DNA of 64,000 nt. Origin: [Mycobacterium] nativiensis. GTDB taxonomy: Bacteria; Actinomycetota; Actinomycetes; Mycobacteriales; Mycobacteriaceae. The notes below the pieces were generated by a model, which ran no database searches, was not told the origin of the DNA, and worked only from the letters and a program-made list of their open reading frames with translations. A program made the position numbers and the translations under genes. This document shows positions 22,044-31,414 of this stretch, piece by piece. Position 1 is the first letter of the stretch; each line of letters begins with the position of its first letter. The stretch is from the NCBI RefSeq assembly GCF_020172685.1, contig NZ_CP083986.1, forward strand, positions 2,414,133 through 2,478,132, in the 5' to 3' direction.

Positions 22044-23488
22044 ACCGGAACTTCGCTGCGGTCGGCGCTCCACAGCGTGTGGAACTTGCCGGGCATGTCC
22101 ACCCGGCCGTAACTGTGGGCGCCGAAGTAGTCGCGTTGGGCCTGGGTCAGGGCGGCCGGCAGCCGTTCGGTGCGCAAGCCGTCGTAGTAGGCCAGGGCCG
22201 ATGAGAAACCGGGGGCCGGGATACCCAGGCTGACCGCCGTGGTCACCACCCGCCGCCAGGAGTCGATGGCGGCCTCCACGGCACTGCGGAAGTACGGGGC
22301 GGCCAGCAGACTAACCAGGTCCGGGGAGCTGTCGAACGCCTCCTTGATCCGGTTGAGGAACTTCGCCCGGATGATGCAGCCGCCACGCCAGATCGTCGCG
22401 AGATCCCCGGGGGTGACGTTCCAGCCGTATTCGGCGCTGCCGGCCTGGATCTGGTTGAAGCCCTGTGCGTAGGCGACGATCTTGGACGCATACAGCGCCT
22501 GGCGGACGTCCTCGGTGAACCTGGCGGCATCCGCGGGCTGTGCACCCAGCGTCCCGGTTGCCAGGCCGGCCGCGGCGCGGCGCTGGGGGACCGAGCCGGA
22601 CAGCGCCCGGGCGAACACCGCCTCGGCGATACCGGTCACCGGAACGCCCAGGTCCAGGGCGGACTTGACCGTCCAGCGCCCGGTGCCCTTCTGCTCCGCT
22701 TCGTCGACGATGATGTCGACCAGTGGTTGGCCGGTCTTGGCGTCGACCTGGCGCAGTACCTCGGCAGTGATCTCGACCAGGTAGGAGTCCAGTTCACCGG
22801 CGTTCCAGTCGGTGAACACGTCGGCGATCTGCGGGGCCGACAGGCCCAGGCCGTCGCGCAGCAGCTGGTAGGCCTCGCCGATCAGCTGCATGTCGGAGTA
22901 CTCGATGCCGTTATGCACCATCTTCACGAAGTGCCCGGCGCCGTCGGGACCGATGTGGGTGCAGCAGGGCACCCCGTCGACGTGCGCGGAGATCTCCTCG
23001 AGCAGCGGGCCCAGCGAGGTGTAGGACGCCGCCGGCCCGCCCGGCATGATCGACGGCCCGTTGAGCGCGCCCTCCTCGCCACCGGAGATTCCGGCGCCGA
23101 CGAAGTGCAGGCCGCGTGCGGCCATCGCCTTCTCTCGGCGAATGGTGTCGGTGTAGAGCGCGTTGCCGCCGTCGATGATGATGTCGCCGGGCTCCATCGC
23201 GTCGGCGAGGTCATTGATGACCGCGTCGGTGGCCGCGCCGGCCTGGACCATGATCAGCACCCGTCGGGGCTTCTCAAGGGCGGCCAGAAATTCCGGAATC
23301 GTCTCGGTACGTACGAATTTGCCGTCCGAGCCGTGTGCGCTCAGCAGGGCGTCGGTCTTGGCGACCGACCGGTTGTGCAGCGCCACGGTGTAGCCGTGGC
23401 TGGCGAAGTTGCGCGCGATGTTGGACCCCATGACGGCCAGACCGGTTACGCCGATCTGGGCGGTGCCGACAACTTCCGACGCGCTCAT
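22040..23488 (-). CDS. gnd: NADP-dependent 6-phosphogluconate dehydrogenase (long form)
   Basis: 482 aa, the long-form oxidative pentose-phosphate enzyme that converts 6-phosphogluconate to ribulose 5-phosphate, CO2 and NADPH. The dinucleotide site GVTGLAVMGSNIARN, the active-site segment HFVKMVHNGIEYSDMQLI and IWRGGCIIRAKFL are all present. It is equivalent to Rv1844c (gnd1). A second, short-form gnd stands with zwf at 58438. Its stop overlaps the convergent hydrolase gene by four bases. Confidence 0.96.
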   Translation of the reverse strand: MSASEVVGTAQIGVTGLAVMGSNIARNFASHGYTVALHNRSVAKTDALLSAHGSDGKFVRTETIPEFLAALEKPRRVLIMVQAGAATDAVINDLADAMEPGDIIIDGGNALYTDTIRREKAMAARGLHFVGAGISGGEEGALNGPSIMPGGPAASYTSLGPLLEEISAHVDGVPCCTHIGPDGAGHFVKMVHNGIEYSDMQLIGEAYQLLRDGLGLSAPQIADVFTDWNAGELDSYLVEITAEVLRQVDAKTGQPLVDIIVDEAEQKGTGRWTVKSALDLGVPVTGIAEAVFARALSGSVPQRRAAAGLATGTLGAQPADAARFTEDVRQALYASKIVAYAQGFNQIQAGSAEYGWNVTPGDLATIWRGGCIIRAKFLNRIKEAFDSSPDLVSLLAAPYFRSAVEAAIDSWRRVVTTAVSLGIPAPGFSSALAYYDGLRTERLPAALTQAQRDYFGAHSYGRVDMPGKFHTLWSADRSEVPV

Positions 23489-23542
23489 ATATTCGCCTTT
23501 CGGTGGTAGGTGATCGGTTGTGCGGCACGCCAGGCGGCGTGA

Positions 23543-24481
23543 TCAACCCGCGAAAAGTCGTTGCAGCTCAGTCAGCCACGGTACCGCCAGCGCGATTGTG
23601 GGAACCGTGAGCACCCCGGCAGCGGCGGTGTAGGCGGCGGCCGCCAGTGCGCGACTGTTGCCGCGCCCCGACAGTCGCTGCACCCGCAATACGGTGTTCG
23701 GGCCGCCGGCGGCCAGTGCGCCGGCCGGGGTGGTGGCCGAAGCACAAGTCACCAGGGCGCGGGCCAGGGGAGGGGCGCCGGCAGCCCGCACAGCGGCGTC
23801 GTCGGCGAGCAGTTCGACCAGCAACCGCACCGCGTCCAGGGCGCTGCCGCTCCGCACGAATCGCGGAAATGCGGTGTGCACCGCGGTGAACGCCTCCAGC
23901 ACCAGGTCGTGGCGGGCGCGCAGATGCGCCCGCTCATGGCAGAGCAGGGCAGCCAACTCGGTGTCGCTGAGTGCCTGCAGCGCCCCCGAACTCAACACCA
24001 CCCGGCTGCGCACCCCGGGCAGGCAGTAGGCCAGTGGTTGCATCACCTGCAGGATCCGCAGCCCGCCGGTCCGGGCAGCCGGGTTACTGTCGGCGATGCT
24101 GACCAGGTCGACCAGCATGCGGTGGCGCGCCCGGCGCTGCCGGGTGCCGATGGCTACCTGCAGCACCGCCAGCGTCAGACGCATCCCGACCAGCACGGTC
24201 AGAGCGGAGACGACGGTGTAGAAGCTCCACAACGGCCAGCCGAGTCGTTCGATGGAACCGAGGATCGTGGTGGTGGGCCGCCCGTCCGGGCCCGGCACCA
24301 GCAGGTGGCTGGCCGTCGCGACGCCCGCGCTGAAAAAGGACAGCACGGCGGCTATCGCAATGGACTGCCAGAGCACCACCGCGGCCCGCGGAGCACGCAA
24401 TGGCCAATCGGCGCGCGCCAGCAGGGCGGGTACCGGCCCCACGAGCAGCATCGCGACGATGGTGAAGGCCAGCGCGGACAC
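23543..24481 (-). CDS. M56 family membrane metallopeptidase
   Basis: 312 aa with three to four predicted membrane segments and the zinc motif HERAH in LLCHERAHLRARHDLV, placing it in the BlaR1/MecR1-like M56 family. It lacks the large extracellular beta-lactam sensor domain of BlaR1. It is 14 bp downstream of blaI in the same direction, as Rv1845c is to Rv1846c, so it probably cleaves BlaI or a related target. The signal it senses is not visible. Confidence 0.9.
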   Translation of the reverse strand: MSALAFTIVAMLLVGPVPALLARADWPLRAPRAAVVLWQSIAIAAVLSFFSAGVATASHLLVPGPDGRPTTTILGSIERLGWPLWSFYTVVSALTVLVGMRLTLAVLQVAIGTRQRRARHRMLVDLVSIADSNPAARTGGLRILQVMQPLAYCLPGVRSRVVLSSGALQALSDTELAALLCHERAHLRARHDLVLEAFTAVHTAFPRFVRSGSALDAVRLLVELLADDAAVRAAGAPPLARALVTCASATTPAGALAAGGPNTVLRVQRLSGRGNSRALAAAAYTAAAGVLTVPTIALAVPWLTELQRLFAG

Positions 24482-24495
24482 GCTGCAAGTCTCCC

Positions 24496-24912
24496 TCAGG
24501 ACGTGCGTCGATCGCCAACTGGGAGGTCGACGCGATGTTTGGCTTCCAGCTCGTCGAGCGCACGGCGCAATGCCTCGGCCTCATCCACACCGACACGTTC
24601 GACGAAATGCACCAGGGCGGCCCGGCGGTCCCCGGAGTCGGCGGCCTGGTCGAGGGCCTCCACCATCAGCCCGGCAACCAGCTCGTCGCGGCCGCGGACC
24701 GGTATGTAGCGGTGCGCGCGGTCGTTCCGGATCTGCGAGACCAGATTCTTCTTGGCCAACCGCTGCAGGACGGTCATCACAGTGGTGTATGCCAGATCAC
24801 GCTGCGCCGACAGCGCCTCGTGGACCTCGCGCACGGTCTGGGATTCCGGAGCGGACCACAGATGGTCCATCACCGCCCGCTCCAAATCCCCTAAATGGGT
24901 CTGCTTGGACAT
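24496..24912 (-). CDS. blaI: BlaI-type transcriptional repressor
   Basis: 138 aa winged-helix repressor of the BlaI/MecI/CopY family, close to Rv1846c: LGDLERAVMDHLW, then the recognition helix region YTTVMTVLQRLAKKNLV. In M. tuberculosis BlaI represses blaC, its own operon and ATP synthase genes. The start at 24912 gives MSKQTHLGDLERAV; an in-frame ATG at 24924 would add four residues. A candidate operator lies 48 bp upstream at 24960-24976, and the M56 protease gene follows. Confidence 0.93.
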   Translation of the reverse strand: MSKQTHLGDLERAVMDHLWSAPESQTVREVHEALSAQRDLAYTTVMTVLQRLAKKNLVSQIRNDRAHRYIPVRGRDELVAGLMVEALDQAADSGDRRAALVHFVERVGVDEAEALRRALDELEAKHRVDLPVGDRRTS

Positions 24913-24959
24913 GTCCTGAATCAACTTCCCTGGGCAACAGGCGCCAGCCTACTCCGAAT

Positions 24960-24976
24960 TACTACGGGCCGTCGTA
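24960..24976. promoter_or_regulatory. Candidate BlaI operator
   Basis: The 17 bp sequence TACTACG-GGC-CGTCGTA is an imperfect palindrome (six of seven arm positions match) of the TACTAC/GTAGTA type known for mycobacterial BlaI. It lies between the divergent blaI and thioesterase genes and could repress both. Confidence 0.6.
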
Positions 24977-25054
24977 TCGGCAGCTGCGGGTCTGCTGTAC
25001 CGGGCGGTCGACGTGCACACCGGGGCGGCGGGGTCGTCGTGTAAAAACCATGAC

Positions 25055-25465
25055 ATGACCGAACCCTTGCCCGCAGAGATCGGATCCTTCGACCGAGGGA
25101 TCGGCCTGGTCTACACCGAGGTCAACCCGGACGGCGCACGTGCCAGCCTGGAGCTGACCCCGCAACTGCACCAGCCCGCCGGCATCGTGCACGGCGGCGT
25201 CTACTGCTCGATCATCGAGAGTGTGGCCAGCGTGTCTGCCCACACCTGGCTGAATCGGGACGGTGGCGACGCGGGCGGCACCGTGGTCGGAGTCAACAAC
25301 AACACCGACTTCCTGCGGGCGGTCTCGTCCGGGACCGTGTTCGCGGCGGCCACCCCGATTCATCGCGGACGCCGCCAGCAGCTGTGGTTGGTGACGGTCA
25401 CCGACGCCGACCAGCGGATGATTGCCCGCGGCCAGGTCCGGCTGCAGAATCTGGCTGCGAGTTAG
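25055..25465 (+). CDS. PaaI-type hotdog thioesterase
   Basis: 136 aa single hotdog domain with the motif LHQPAGIVHGGVYCSIIESVASV, which places the HGG signature and catalytic acidic residue of the PaaI/YdiI group. It is the equivalent of Rv1847. Substrate is likely an acyl-CoA. In M. tuberculosis the urease operon follows this gene; here ndh follows directly on the opposite strand, with stops overlapping (25462-25465). The upstream in-frame start at 25013 lies before the probable promoter and is rejected. Confidence 0.88.
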   Translation: MTEPLPAEIGSFDRGIGLVYTEVNPDGARASLELTPQLHQPAGIVHGGVYCSIIESVASVSAHTWLNRDGGDAGGTVVGVNNNTDFLRAVSSGTVFAAATPIHRGRRQQLWLVTVTDADQRMIARGQVRLQNLAAS

Positions 25466-26847
25466 CTGATCGCGCGTTCGACGCCGCGCTGGGCCTCGGC
25501 CGCCAGCACCTCGAGCTGTTCGAGACGTGTCCTGGCGAACGCCTGCTGCTCGGTGATCGTGAGCTGGCCGCGCCGGGTGCTCAGGAACGTCACGTTCCAG
25601 GACAGCAGAGTGCTGATCTTGTTCTTGAACCCGACCAGGTAGATCAGGTGCAGCCCCAGCCAGGCCAGCCAGGCCAGAAAACCGCTGAACTCCAGCGGCC
25701 CGATCTTGGTGACCGCAGAGAACCGGGACACGGTGGCCATCGAGCCCTTGTCCAGGTACTGAAAGGGTTCCCTGTCGGCCGGGTTGGCGCCGCCGAGCTC
25801 GGCCTTGATGGTGCTGGCGGCGTGCTTGGCGCCCTGGATGGCGCCCTGCGCCATACCGGGGACACCGTCGACGGCCGCCATGTCGCCGACGACGAACACG
25901 TTCGGGTGGCTCGGGATCGACAGGTCGGGCAGCACTTTGACCCGCCCGGCGCGGTCGAGCTCGACCGAAGACTGTTCGGCGAGGTCACGGCCCAAGGGGC
26001 TGGCCGACACGCCGGCGGACCACACCTTGCACTGGGACTCGATGCGCCGGGTGGTGCCGTCGGCGTCCTTGACGGTCAGGCCGTTGCGGTCGACGTTGGT
26101 GACCATGGCCCCGAGCTGAATCTCCACGCCCATCTTCTGCAGACGCTCGGCGGCCTTGATGCCCAGCTTCTCGCCCATCGGTGGCAGCACGGCCGGGGCG
26201 GCGTCGAGCAGGATCACCCGCGCCTTGGTCGAGTCGATGTTGCGGAACGCGCCTTTGAGCGTGTAGTTGGCCAATTCGGCGATCTGCCCGGCCATCTCGA
26301 CGCCGGTGGGGCCGGCGCCGACCACGGTGAAGGTCAGCAGCTTCTCGCGCCGGGCGGCGTCGCTGGACCGTTCGGCCTGCTCGAAGGCGCTCAGGATGCG
26401 GCCCCGCAGTTCCAGCGCGTCGTCGATGGTCTTCATGCCGGGCGCGAACTCGGCGAACTGGTCGTTGCCGAAGTAAGACTGGCCGGCGCCGGCCGCGATG
26501 ATCAGGCTGTCGAACGGGGTGTCGTAGGTGTGGCCGAGCACCTCGGAGGTGACGAACTTGCCCGCCAGATCGATGTGGGTGACATCGCCCAGCAGCACCT
26601 GCGCGTTGCGCTGGTTGCGCAGCACGACGCGGGTGGACGGCGCGATCTCCCCTTCGGAGAGGATCCCGGTCGCGACCTGATACAGCAGGGGCTGGAACAG
26701 GTGGTGGGTGGTGCGGGCGATCAGCTTGATGTCCACGTCGGCCCGCTTGAGTTTTTTGGCCGCGGTCAGGCCACCGAAGCCGGAGCCGATGATGACGACC
26801 TGGTGGCGTCGGCTCGCTTGCGCAGTGACTTCAGGCTGGGCACTCAT
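25462..26847 (-). CDS. ndh: Type II NADH dehydrogenase (NDH-2)
   Basis: 461 aa flavoprotein that feeds electrons from NADH to menaquinone without proton pumping. FAD-binding GSGFGGLTAAKKL (residues 22-34), the NAD-binding segment TVVGAGPTGVEMAGQ and the C-terminal membrane-association stretch LAWLAWLGLHLIYLVGFKNK fit the mycobacterial enzyme (Rv1854c), the main aerobic NADH oxidase in this genus. Its stop overlaps that of the thioesterase. Confidence 0.96.
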   Translation of the reverse strand: MSAQPEVTAQASRRHQVVIIGSGFGGLTAAKKLKRADVDIKLIARTTHHLFQPLLYQVATGILSEGEIAPSTRVVLRNQRNAQVLLGDVTHIDLAGKFVTSEVLGHTYDTPFDSLIIAAGAGQSYFGNDQFAEFAPGMKTIDDALELRGRILSAFEQAERSSDAARREKLLTFTVVGAGPTGVEMAGQIAELANYTLKGAFRNIDSTKARVILLDAAPAVLPPMGEKLGIKAAERLQKMGVEIQLGAMVTNVDRNGLTVKDADGTTRRIESQCKVWSAGVSASPLGRDLAEQSSVELDRAGRVKVLPDLSIPSHPNVFVVGDMAAVDGVPGMAQGAIQGAKHAASTIKAELGGANPADREPFQYLDKGSMATVSRFSAVTKIGPLEFSGFLAWLAWLGLHLIYLVGFKNKISTLLSWNVTFLSTRRGQLTITEQQAFARTRLEQLEVLAAEAQRGVERAIS

Positions 26848-26954
26848 GGGAATCGGGCTGCTCCTCGATGGCGACTGCGTTCACAGATACGCTAGTCGAC
26901 CCGCTTGACGGTCACCGCATTCGCTGGTTGTGGGATTAACCACTCCGGGCGCTG

Positions 26955-27626
26955 TCAGGCGAATTGCGCGAGGGCGCCGTGGCTGACGTGCAGCGTCTGG
27001 CCGGTGATGTGCCGGGCTGCCGGTGTGGTCAAAAACACTGCCAGGCGGGCGATTTCGGCGGACATCGTGGGCGGGGTGCTGGTCAGGCCGTCGTAGCCCG
27101 GCTGGGTGCCGGCGCCGGAGGCGACGACGTTGACGGTGATCCCGCGGGTCCCGAACGTGGTGGCCTGTCCGGCGGCCCAGTTCGACAGGGCGGCCTTGAT
27201 CGCTGCGTCGGCGCCGCCGTCGCGCGGGTTCTCCGGCATCACCGAGATGATCGAACCGCCGGAGCGCAGGTGGTCGCCGACGGTCGCGACGGTCAGCACG
27301 GCCGAGAGCACGGTGGCGTCCAGGGCGCTGCGCCAGGCGGAGGCCTGGTCGGCCAGCGTGTAGGCGCGCGGGTCGCCGCCCTGCCAGCGCGGCGCCGGGA
27401 CGTTGACGATGGTGTCCAGGTGGTGCGGGAACAGACCGCGGGCCTGCTGCAGGCTGGCCGGGTCGGAGGTGTCGCAGACGACGGCGTTGGCGTCGAGTTC
27501 CTTGGCGGCAATCTCCAGCTCCGGGCCTCGCATGCCCGCCAGCGTCACCTTGTGTCCGGCCTCGCTGAAGCCTTCGGCGACCGCGCGACCCAGTTCGGTG
27601 TCACCGCCTGTGACCAGCACATCCAT
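26955..27626 (-). CDS. Short-chain dehydrogenase-like protein, catalytic Tyr apparently missing
   Basis: 223 aa, equivalent to Rv1856c. The Rossmann start TGGDTELGRAVAEGF is normal, but the YxxxK region reads GADAAIKAALSNW, putting Asp where the catalytic Tyr should be while the Lys is kept. The C-terminus (TGQTLHVSHGALAQFA) is SDR-like. It may bind a nucleotide without being a standard dehydrogenase. It stands alone between ndh and modA; the LLM oxidoreductase Rv1855c that separates them in M. tuberculosis is absent. Confidence 0.82.
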   Translation of the reverse strand: MDVLVTGGDTELGRAVAEGFSEAGHKVTLAGMRGPELEIAAKELDANAVVCDTSDPASLQQARGLFPHHLDTIVNVPAPRWQGGDPRAYTLADQASAWRSALDATVLSAVLTVATVGDHLRSGGSIISVMPENPRDGGADAAIKAALSNWAAGQATTFGTRGITVNVVASGAGTQPGYDGLTSTPPTMSAEIARLAVFLTTPAARHITGQTLHVSHGALAQFA

Positions 27627-27771
27627 CGGTTGAACCTCCTCGTGTTCGCAGCTATGTTACTGGACAGTAGCCGGTTGGCGGCACAGGGCGGAACTCGACG
27701 CAGACACGATCGGGCCACGGTCCGGGTGCACAGCGCCCTACGGACACCGGACACCGCCGGTTCGGTTTCGA

Positions 27772-27777
27772 TATTGT
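27772..27777 (+). promoter_or_regulatory. -10 hexamer TATTGT, leaderless modA
   Basis: TATTGT lies 7 nt before the ATG at 27785 and no ribosome site is present, so transcription probably starts at the ATG. Confidence 0.5.
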
Positions 27778-27784
27778 GCGATCC

Positions 27785-28540
27785 ATGCGGCGAATCCGGG
27801 CGGCCTTTGCAGCGGCGTCGATCATGCTGGCGGCGGGCCTGGTGAGCTGTAGCTCGGCACCCGAACCGCCCTCTATCACGGTGTTCGCGGCCGCCTCCCT
27901 GAAGCCGGCGTTCACCGAGATCGCCGAGCGGTTCAAGACCGATCACCCGGGTATGGCCGTGGACTTCAACTTCGCCGGCTCCTCGGACCTGGCCACCCAG
28001 CTGACCCAGGGCGCCGGCGCCGACGTGTTCGCCTCGGCCAACACCACGCAGATGGACAAGGTCGCGCAGGCCGGCCTGCTGGACGGTCCTGCGACGCCGT
28101 TCGCCACCAACACACTGGTGATCGTCACCCGACCCGGAAACCCCGAAGGGGTGCGGTCGTTCGCCGACCTCGGCCGGCCCGGGCTGATCGTGGTGGTGTG
28201 CCAACCGCCGGTCCCGTGCGGCGCGGCGACCCGCAAGGTGGCAGACAGCACCGGGGTCACCCTGGACCCGCTGAGCGAGGAATCCGACGTCACCGACGTA
28301 CTCAACAAGGTCGTCACCGGTCAGGCCGATGCCGGCGTCGTCTACCGCACCGATGCGATCAACGCCGGCGACAAGGTAGACACCGTCGAGTTCCCCCAGT
28401 CCGCCGAGGCCGTCAACACCTATCCGATCGCGCTGATCTCCGGCGCGCCGCAGGCCGGGCCGGCCCGTGCGTTCATCGACCTGGTCACCGGCGAGGCGGG
28501 GCGCAAGGTGCTGGACGCAGCCGGCTTCGGTAAGCCCTGA
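27785..28540 (+). CDS. modA: Molybdate-binding lipoprotein ModA
   Basis: 251 aa periplasmic-type binding protein for molybdate uptake. It has a lipoprotein signal ending in a lipobox (LAAGLVSC, Cys at about residue 22), then VFAAASLKPAFTEIAERF and FAGSSDLATQLTQGAGADVFASAN, which form the ligand site in this family. An in-frame GTG at 27776 would overlap the putative -10, so the ATG at 27785 is chosen. It begins the modA-modB-modC operon, with a 6 bp gap to modB. Confidence 0.93.
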   Translation: MRRIRAAFAAASIMLAAGLVSCSSAPEPPSITVFAAASLKPAFTEIAERFKTDHPGMAVDFNFAGSSDLATQLTQGAGADVFASANTTQMDKVAQAGLLDGPATPFATNTLVIVTRPGNPEGVRSFADLGRPGLIVVVCQPPVPCGAATRKVADSTGVTLDPLSEESDVTDVLNKVVTGQADAGVVYRTDAINAGDKVDTVEFPQSAEAVNTYPIALISGAPQAGPARAFIDLVTGEAGRKVLDAAGFGKP

Positions 28541-28546
28541 TCGCCG

Positions 28547-29338
28547 GTGATCCACCGGCCCAATGACCTGCCGGGCTGGGTCTATGTGCCCGCCGTGATC
28601 GGCGCCGCGTTCGTGGTGCTGCCGCTGGTGGGGATCGCCGCCAAGGTCGACTGGCCGCACTTCTGGTCGCTGATCAGCAGCCCCGCTGCCACCACCGCTC
28701 TGGCGCTGAGCCTGCGGACCGCCGCCGCCAGCACCGTGCTGTGCGTGCTGCTGGGGGTGCCGATGGCGATGGTCCTGGCACGCAGCCGGGCACGGGTGGT
28801 GCGGCTGCTGCGGCCCCTGGTGCTGCTGCCGCTGGTGCTGCCGCCGGTGGTGGGCGGCATCGCCCTGCTGTACGCCTTCGGGCGGCTCGGGCTGCTCGGC
28901 CGCTACCTGGACGCGGCCGGGATCCACATCGCGTTCACCACCACCGCCGTGGTGCTGGCCCAGACCTTCGTGTCGCTGCCGTTCCTGGTGATCGCGTTGG
29001 AAGGCGCGGCCCGCACCGCCGGCGCCGACTACGAGGTGGTGGCCGCCACCCTGGGCGCGCGGCCCAGCACCGTCTGGTGGCGGGTGACGTTGCCGCTGCT
29101 GGCACCGGGCCTGATCTCCGGTGCGGTGCTGGCATTCGCGCGCTCGCTGGGGGAGTTCGGTGCGACGTTGACCTTCGCCGGTTCCCGCGAGGGCGTCACC
29201 CGGACCCTGCCGCTGGCCATCTACCTACAGCGGGTGACCGACGCCGACGCCGCGGCGGCCATGTCGTTGCTGCTGGTGGCGGTCGCCGCCATCGTCGTAC
29301 TGGGTCTGGGCGCCCGTCGGCTGGCCGGTGTCTGGTGA
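28547..29338 (+). CDS. modB: Molybdate ABC transporter permease ModB
   Basis: 263 aa permease with about six membrane segments and the EAA loop [29 protein letters not shown] split across residues 145-180, where ModC docks. Start is GTG at 28547. The stop overlaps the modC GTG by three bases (TGGTGA), so the two are translationally coupled. Confidence 0.95.
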   Translation: MIHRPNDLPGWVYVPAVIGAAFVVLPLVGIAAKVDWPHFWSLISSPAATTALALSLRTAAASTVLCVLLGVPMAMVLARSRARVVRLLRPLVLLPLVLPPVVGGIALLYAFGRLGLLGRYLDAAGIHIAFTTTAVVLAQTFVSLPFLVIALEGAARTAGADYEVVAATLGARPSTVWWRVTLPLLAPGLISGAVLAFARSLGEFGATLTFAGSREGVTRTLPLAIYLQRVTDADAAAAMSLLLVAVAAIVVLGLGARRLAGVW

Positions 29339-30450
29339 CGGCGGTGGCGCAGGGACTGACACTGCATGCGGTGGTGGCCAAGCGCGGCCTCGATGTGCGG
29401 CTGACCGTCGAACCGGGCGAGGTGCTGGCAGTCCTGGGACCCAACGGCGCCGGCAAATCCACCCTGCTGCACGTGATCGCCGGGCTGCTGCGGCCCGACA
29501 CGGGCCTGGTGCGGGTCGGTGACCGGGTGTTGACCGACACCGGGGCCGGCGTGCACGTGGCCACCCGGGATCGCCGGGTGGGGCTGCTGTTGCAGGAACC
29601 ACTGCTGTTCCCGCACCTGAGTGTGGCGGCCAATGTGGCGTTCGGGCCGCACAGCCGCCGCCGCCTTGGTGTCCGGCGGGCCCACGCCCGGACGGTGGCG
29701 GCGCCGTGGCTGCGCGCGGTGGACGCCGAGGACCTGGCCGAGCGCAGGCCGCGCCGGCTCTCCGGCGGTCAGGCGCAGCGGGTCGCGATCGCCCGCGCGC
29801 TGGCCGCCGAGCCCGAGGTGCTGTTGCTCGACGAGCCGCTGTCCGGGCTCGACGTGGGATCGGCGGCCATGGTGCGCACGGTGCTGCGCGACGTCGTCAC
29901 CGCGGCCCGTCGCACCACGGTGCTGGTCACCCACGACCTGCTCGATGTGTTCGCGCTGGCCGACCGGGTACTGGTGCTCGAGGAGGGGAGGGTCGCCGAG
30001 ATCGGCAGCACCGCTGAGGTTTTGGCCACCCCCCGCAGTCGATTCGGGGCGCGGATCGCCGGACTGAATCTGGTGACCGGGGTGCTCGACGGTGCCGGCA
30101 CGCTGCGCACCGGGTGGGGCGAGGACTGGTACGGCACCGCCGACGATGATCTGCTCGCGGGAGCGCCGGCGGTCGCGATCTGCACGCCGCGAGCGGTTGC
30201 GGTGTATCGGCAGCCCCCGACGTCGGGCAGCCCTCGCAACCTGGTCGAGGTGACGGTGGCCGGAGTGGACACCCGCGGCAGCGCCATTCAGGTGCGGGCC
30301 GCCGAGCAACCCGACGGCTCGCCCGGATTGGCCGCCGACATCACCGCCGACGCGGCGGCGGAGCTGCGGTTGGCGCCCGGGGAAACGGTCTGGTTCGGGA
30401 TCAAAGCCCAGGAAGTGACGCTGCGCGCGACACACCCTGGCATCACGTAG
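29335..30450 (+). CDS. modC: Molybdate ABC transporter ATPase ModC
   Basis: 371 aa ATPase with Walker [10 protein letters not shown], signature [15 protein letters not shown], Walker [13 protein letters not shown] and a C-terminal TOBE-like molybdate-sensing region (about residues 290-365). The GTG at 29335 overlaps the modB stop; a longer in-frame start at 28741 lies inside modB and is rejected. It completes modABC; apa follows 37 bp later, as Rv1860 (once called modD) does in M. tuberculosis. Confidence 0.95.
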   Translation: MTAVAQGLTLHAVVAKRGLDVRLTVEPGEVLAVLGPNGAGKSTLLHVIAGLLRPDTGLVRVGDRVLTDTGAGVHVATRDRRVGLLLQEPLLFPHLSVAANVAFGPHSRRRLGVRRAHARTVAAPWLRAVDAEDLAERRPRRLSGGQAQRVAIARALAAEPEVLLLDEPLSGLDVGSAAMVRTVLRDVVTAARRTTVLVTHDLLDVFALADRVLVLEEGRVAEIGSTAEVLATPRSRFGARIAGLNLVTGVLDGAGTLRTGWGEDWYGTADDDLLAGAPAVAICTPRAVAVYRQPPTSGSPRNLVEVTVAGVDTRGSAIQVRAAEQPDGSPGLAADITADAAAELRLAPGETVWFGIKAQEVTLRATHPGIT

Positions 30451-30473
30451 CTTGCGCAGCGGGGGCTAGACGG

Positions 30474-30479
30474 TAGATT
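30474..30479 (+). promoter_or_regulatory. -10 hexamer TAGATT, leaderless apa
   Basis: TAGATT lies 8 nt before the apa ATG at 30488. No ribosome site is seen, so apa may have its own leaderless promoter besides readthrough from modC. Confidence 0.45.
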
Positions 30480-30487
30480 TTTCTGCC

Positions 30488-31354
30488 ATGAAGCAGGTGG
30501 ACCCGACCTCAACGGCCCACAAGGGCATTCGCGCGGTGGCTGCAACGACGTGGGCCGCCGCGATCGCCGGTGCGCTGGCGTTCGCCGCGGCATCGCCGGC
30601 CTACGCCGACCCGGTGCCACCGCCACCGGCGCCGCCGGCAACCGCGGACGCCCCGCCGGCCGAACCGAACACGCCGCCGGGCGAGGCGCCGGCGCCGGCC
30701 GCCGAGCCGCCCGCACCCGAGGTGGGCCGGGTCGACGACACGGCCGGAGGGTTCAGCTACGTCCTGCCGGCCGGCTGGGTGCAGTCCGACACCAGCCACC
30801 TGGAATACGGTTCGTCGCTGCTGAGCAAGAAGACCGGTGAGCCGATGCTGCCGGGGCAGCCCTCGCCGGTGGCCAACGACACCCGGATCGTGCTCGGGAA
30901 GCTGGACCAGCGGCTGTATGCCAGCGCCGAGACCGACAACGCCAAGGCCGCCACCCGGCTTGGGTCCGACATGGGTGAGTTCTTCATGCCTTACCCCGGA
31001 ACCCGCGCCAACCAGGTCAGCGCCCCGCTCACCGGAGGCGGCCTGACCGGCAGCGCATCGTATTACGAGGTCAAGTTCACCGACCCGGCCAAGCCGGTCG
31101 GCCAGATCTGGAGCGGCGTGATCGGCGTGCCGCCGGCCGGCGGCACCGGCCCGCAGAGCGAGCGGTGGTTCGTGGTGTGGCTGGGAACCGCCAACAACCC
31201 GGTGGACACCGGCGCGGCCATCGCGCTCGCCGAGTCCATCCGCCCGCTCGCTGCGCCCCCGGCCGAGCCGGCTCCGGCTCCGGCGCCCGGCGGCCCGGCT
31301 CCCGAGCCGGCTCCGGCCCCGGCGCCGGCTCCCGCGCCTGCCCCCGCGGCTTGA
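30488..31354 (+). CDS. apa: Alanine- and proline-rich secreted protein Apa
   Basis: 288 aa homologue of Rv1860, a secreted, in M. tuberculosis mannosylated, fibronectin-binding antigen. A signal peptide ends at PAYADP (about residue 40). A P/A-rich linker follows, then the conserved fibronectin-attachment domain ([22 protein letters not shown] through [15 protein letters not shown]), and a short C-terminal P/A tail. It is shorter than the M. tuberculosis protein because both P/A regions are reduced. Location after modC is conserved. Confidence 0.95.
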   Translation: MKQVDPTSTAHKGIRAVAATTWAAAIAGALAFAAASPAYADPVPPPPAPPATADAPPAEPNTPPGEAPAPAAEPPAPEVGRVDDTAGGFSYVLPAGWVQSDTSHLEYGSSLLSKKTGEPMLPGQPSPVANDTRIVLGKLDQRLYASAETDNAKAATRLGSDMGEFFMPYPGTRANQVSAPLTGGGLTGSASYYEVKFTDPAKPVGQIWSGVIGVPPAGGTGPQSERWFVVWLGTANNPVDTGAAIALAESIRPLAAPPAEPAPAPAPGGPAPEPAPAPAPAPAPAPAA

Positions 31355-31360
31355 TCGTCG

Positions 31361-31380
31361 GCTGACCTCTTTCAGTCAGC
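31361..31380 (+). terminator. Possible terminator hairpin after apa
   Basis: Six-base arms GCTGAC and GTCAGC flank an 8 nt loop, directly after the apa stop. There is no T run, so the call is tentative. Confidence 0.35.
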
Positions 31381-31402
31381 TCCGCAGCGGCGGCCGAACC
31401 GC

Positions 31403-31408
31403 TAGCCT
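31403..31408 (+). promoter_or_regulatory. -10 hexamer TAGCCT, leaderless start at 31415
   Basis: TAGCCT lies 6 nt before the ATG of the small membrane protein and no ribosome site precedes it. Confidence 0.45.
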
Positions 31409-31414
31409 GACGTC

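Noticed and set aside
27545..28927. 460-codon minus-strand frame opposite modA and modB
   Set aside because: Covers modA and part of modB, which have clear lipobox and permease features; antisense artefact of GC skew at third positions.
30488..31354. Tandem repeats in apa as a microsatellite-like region
   Set aside because: The P/A-rich codons (CCGGCTCCGGCG type) are low complexity rather than exact repeats, and are normal for Apa.
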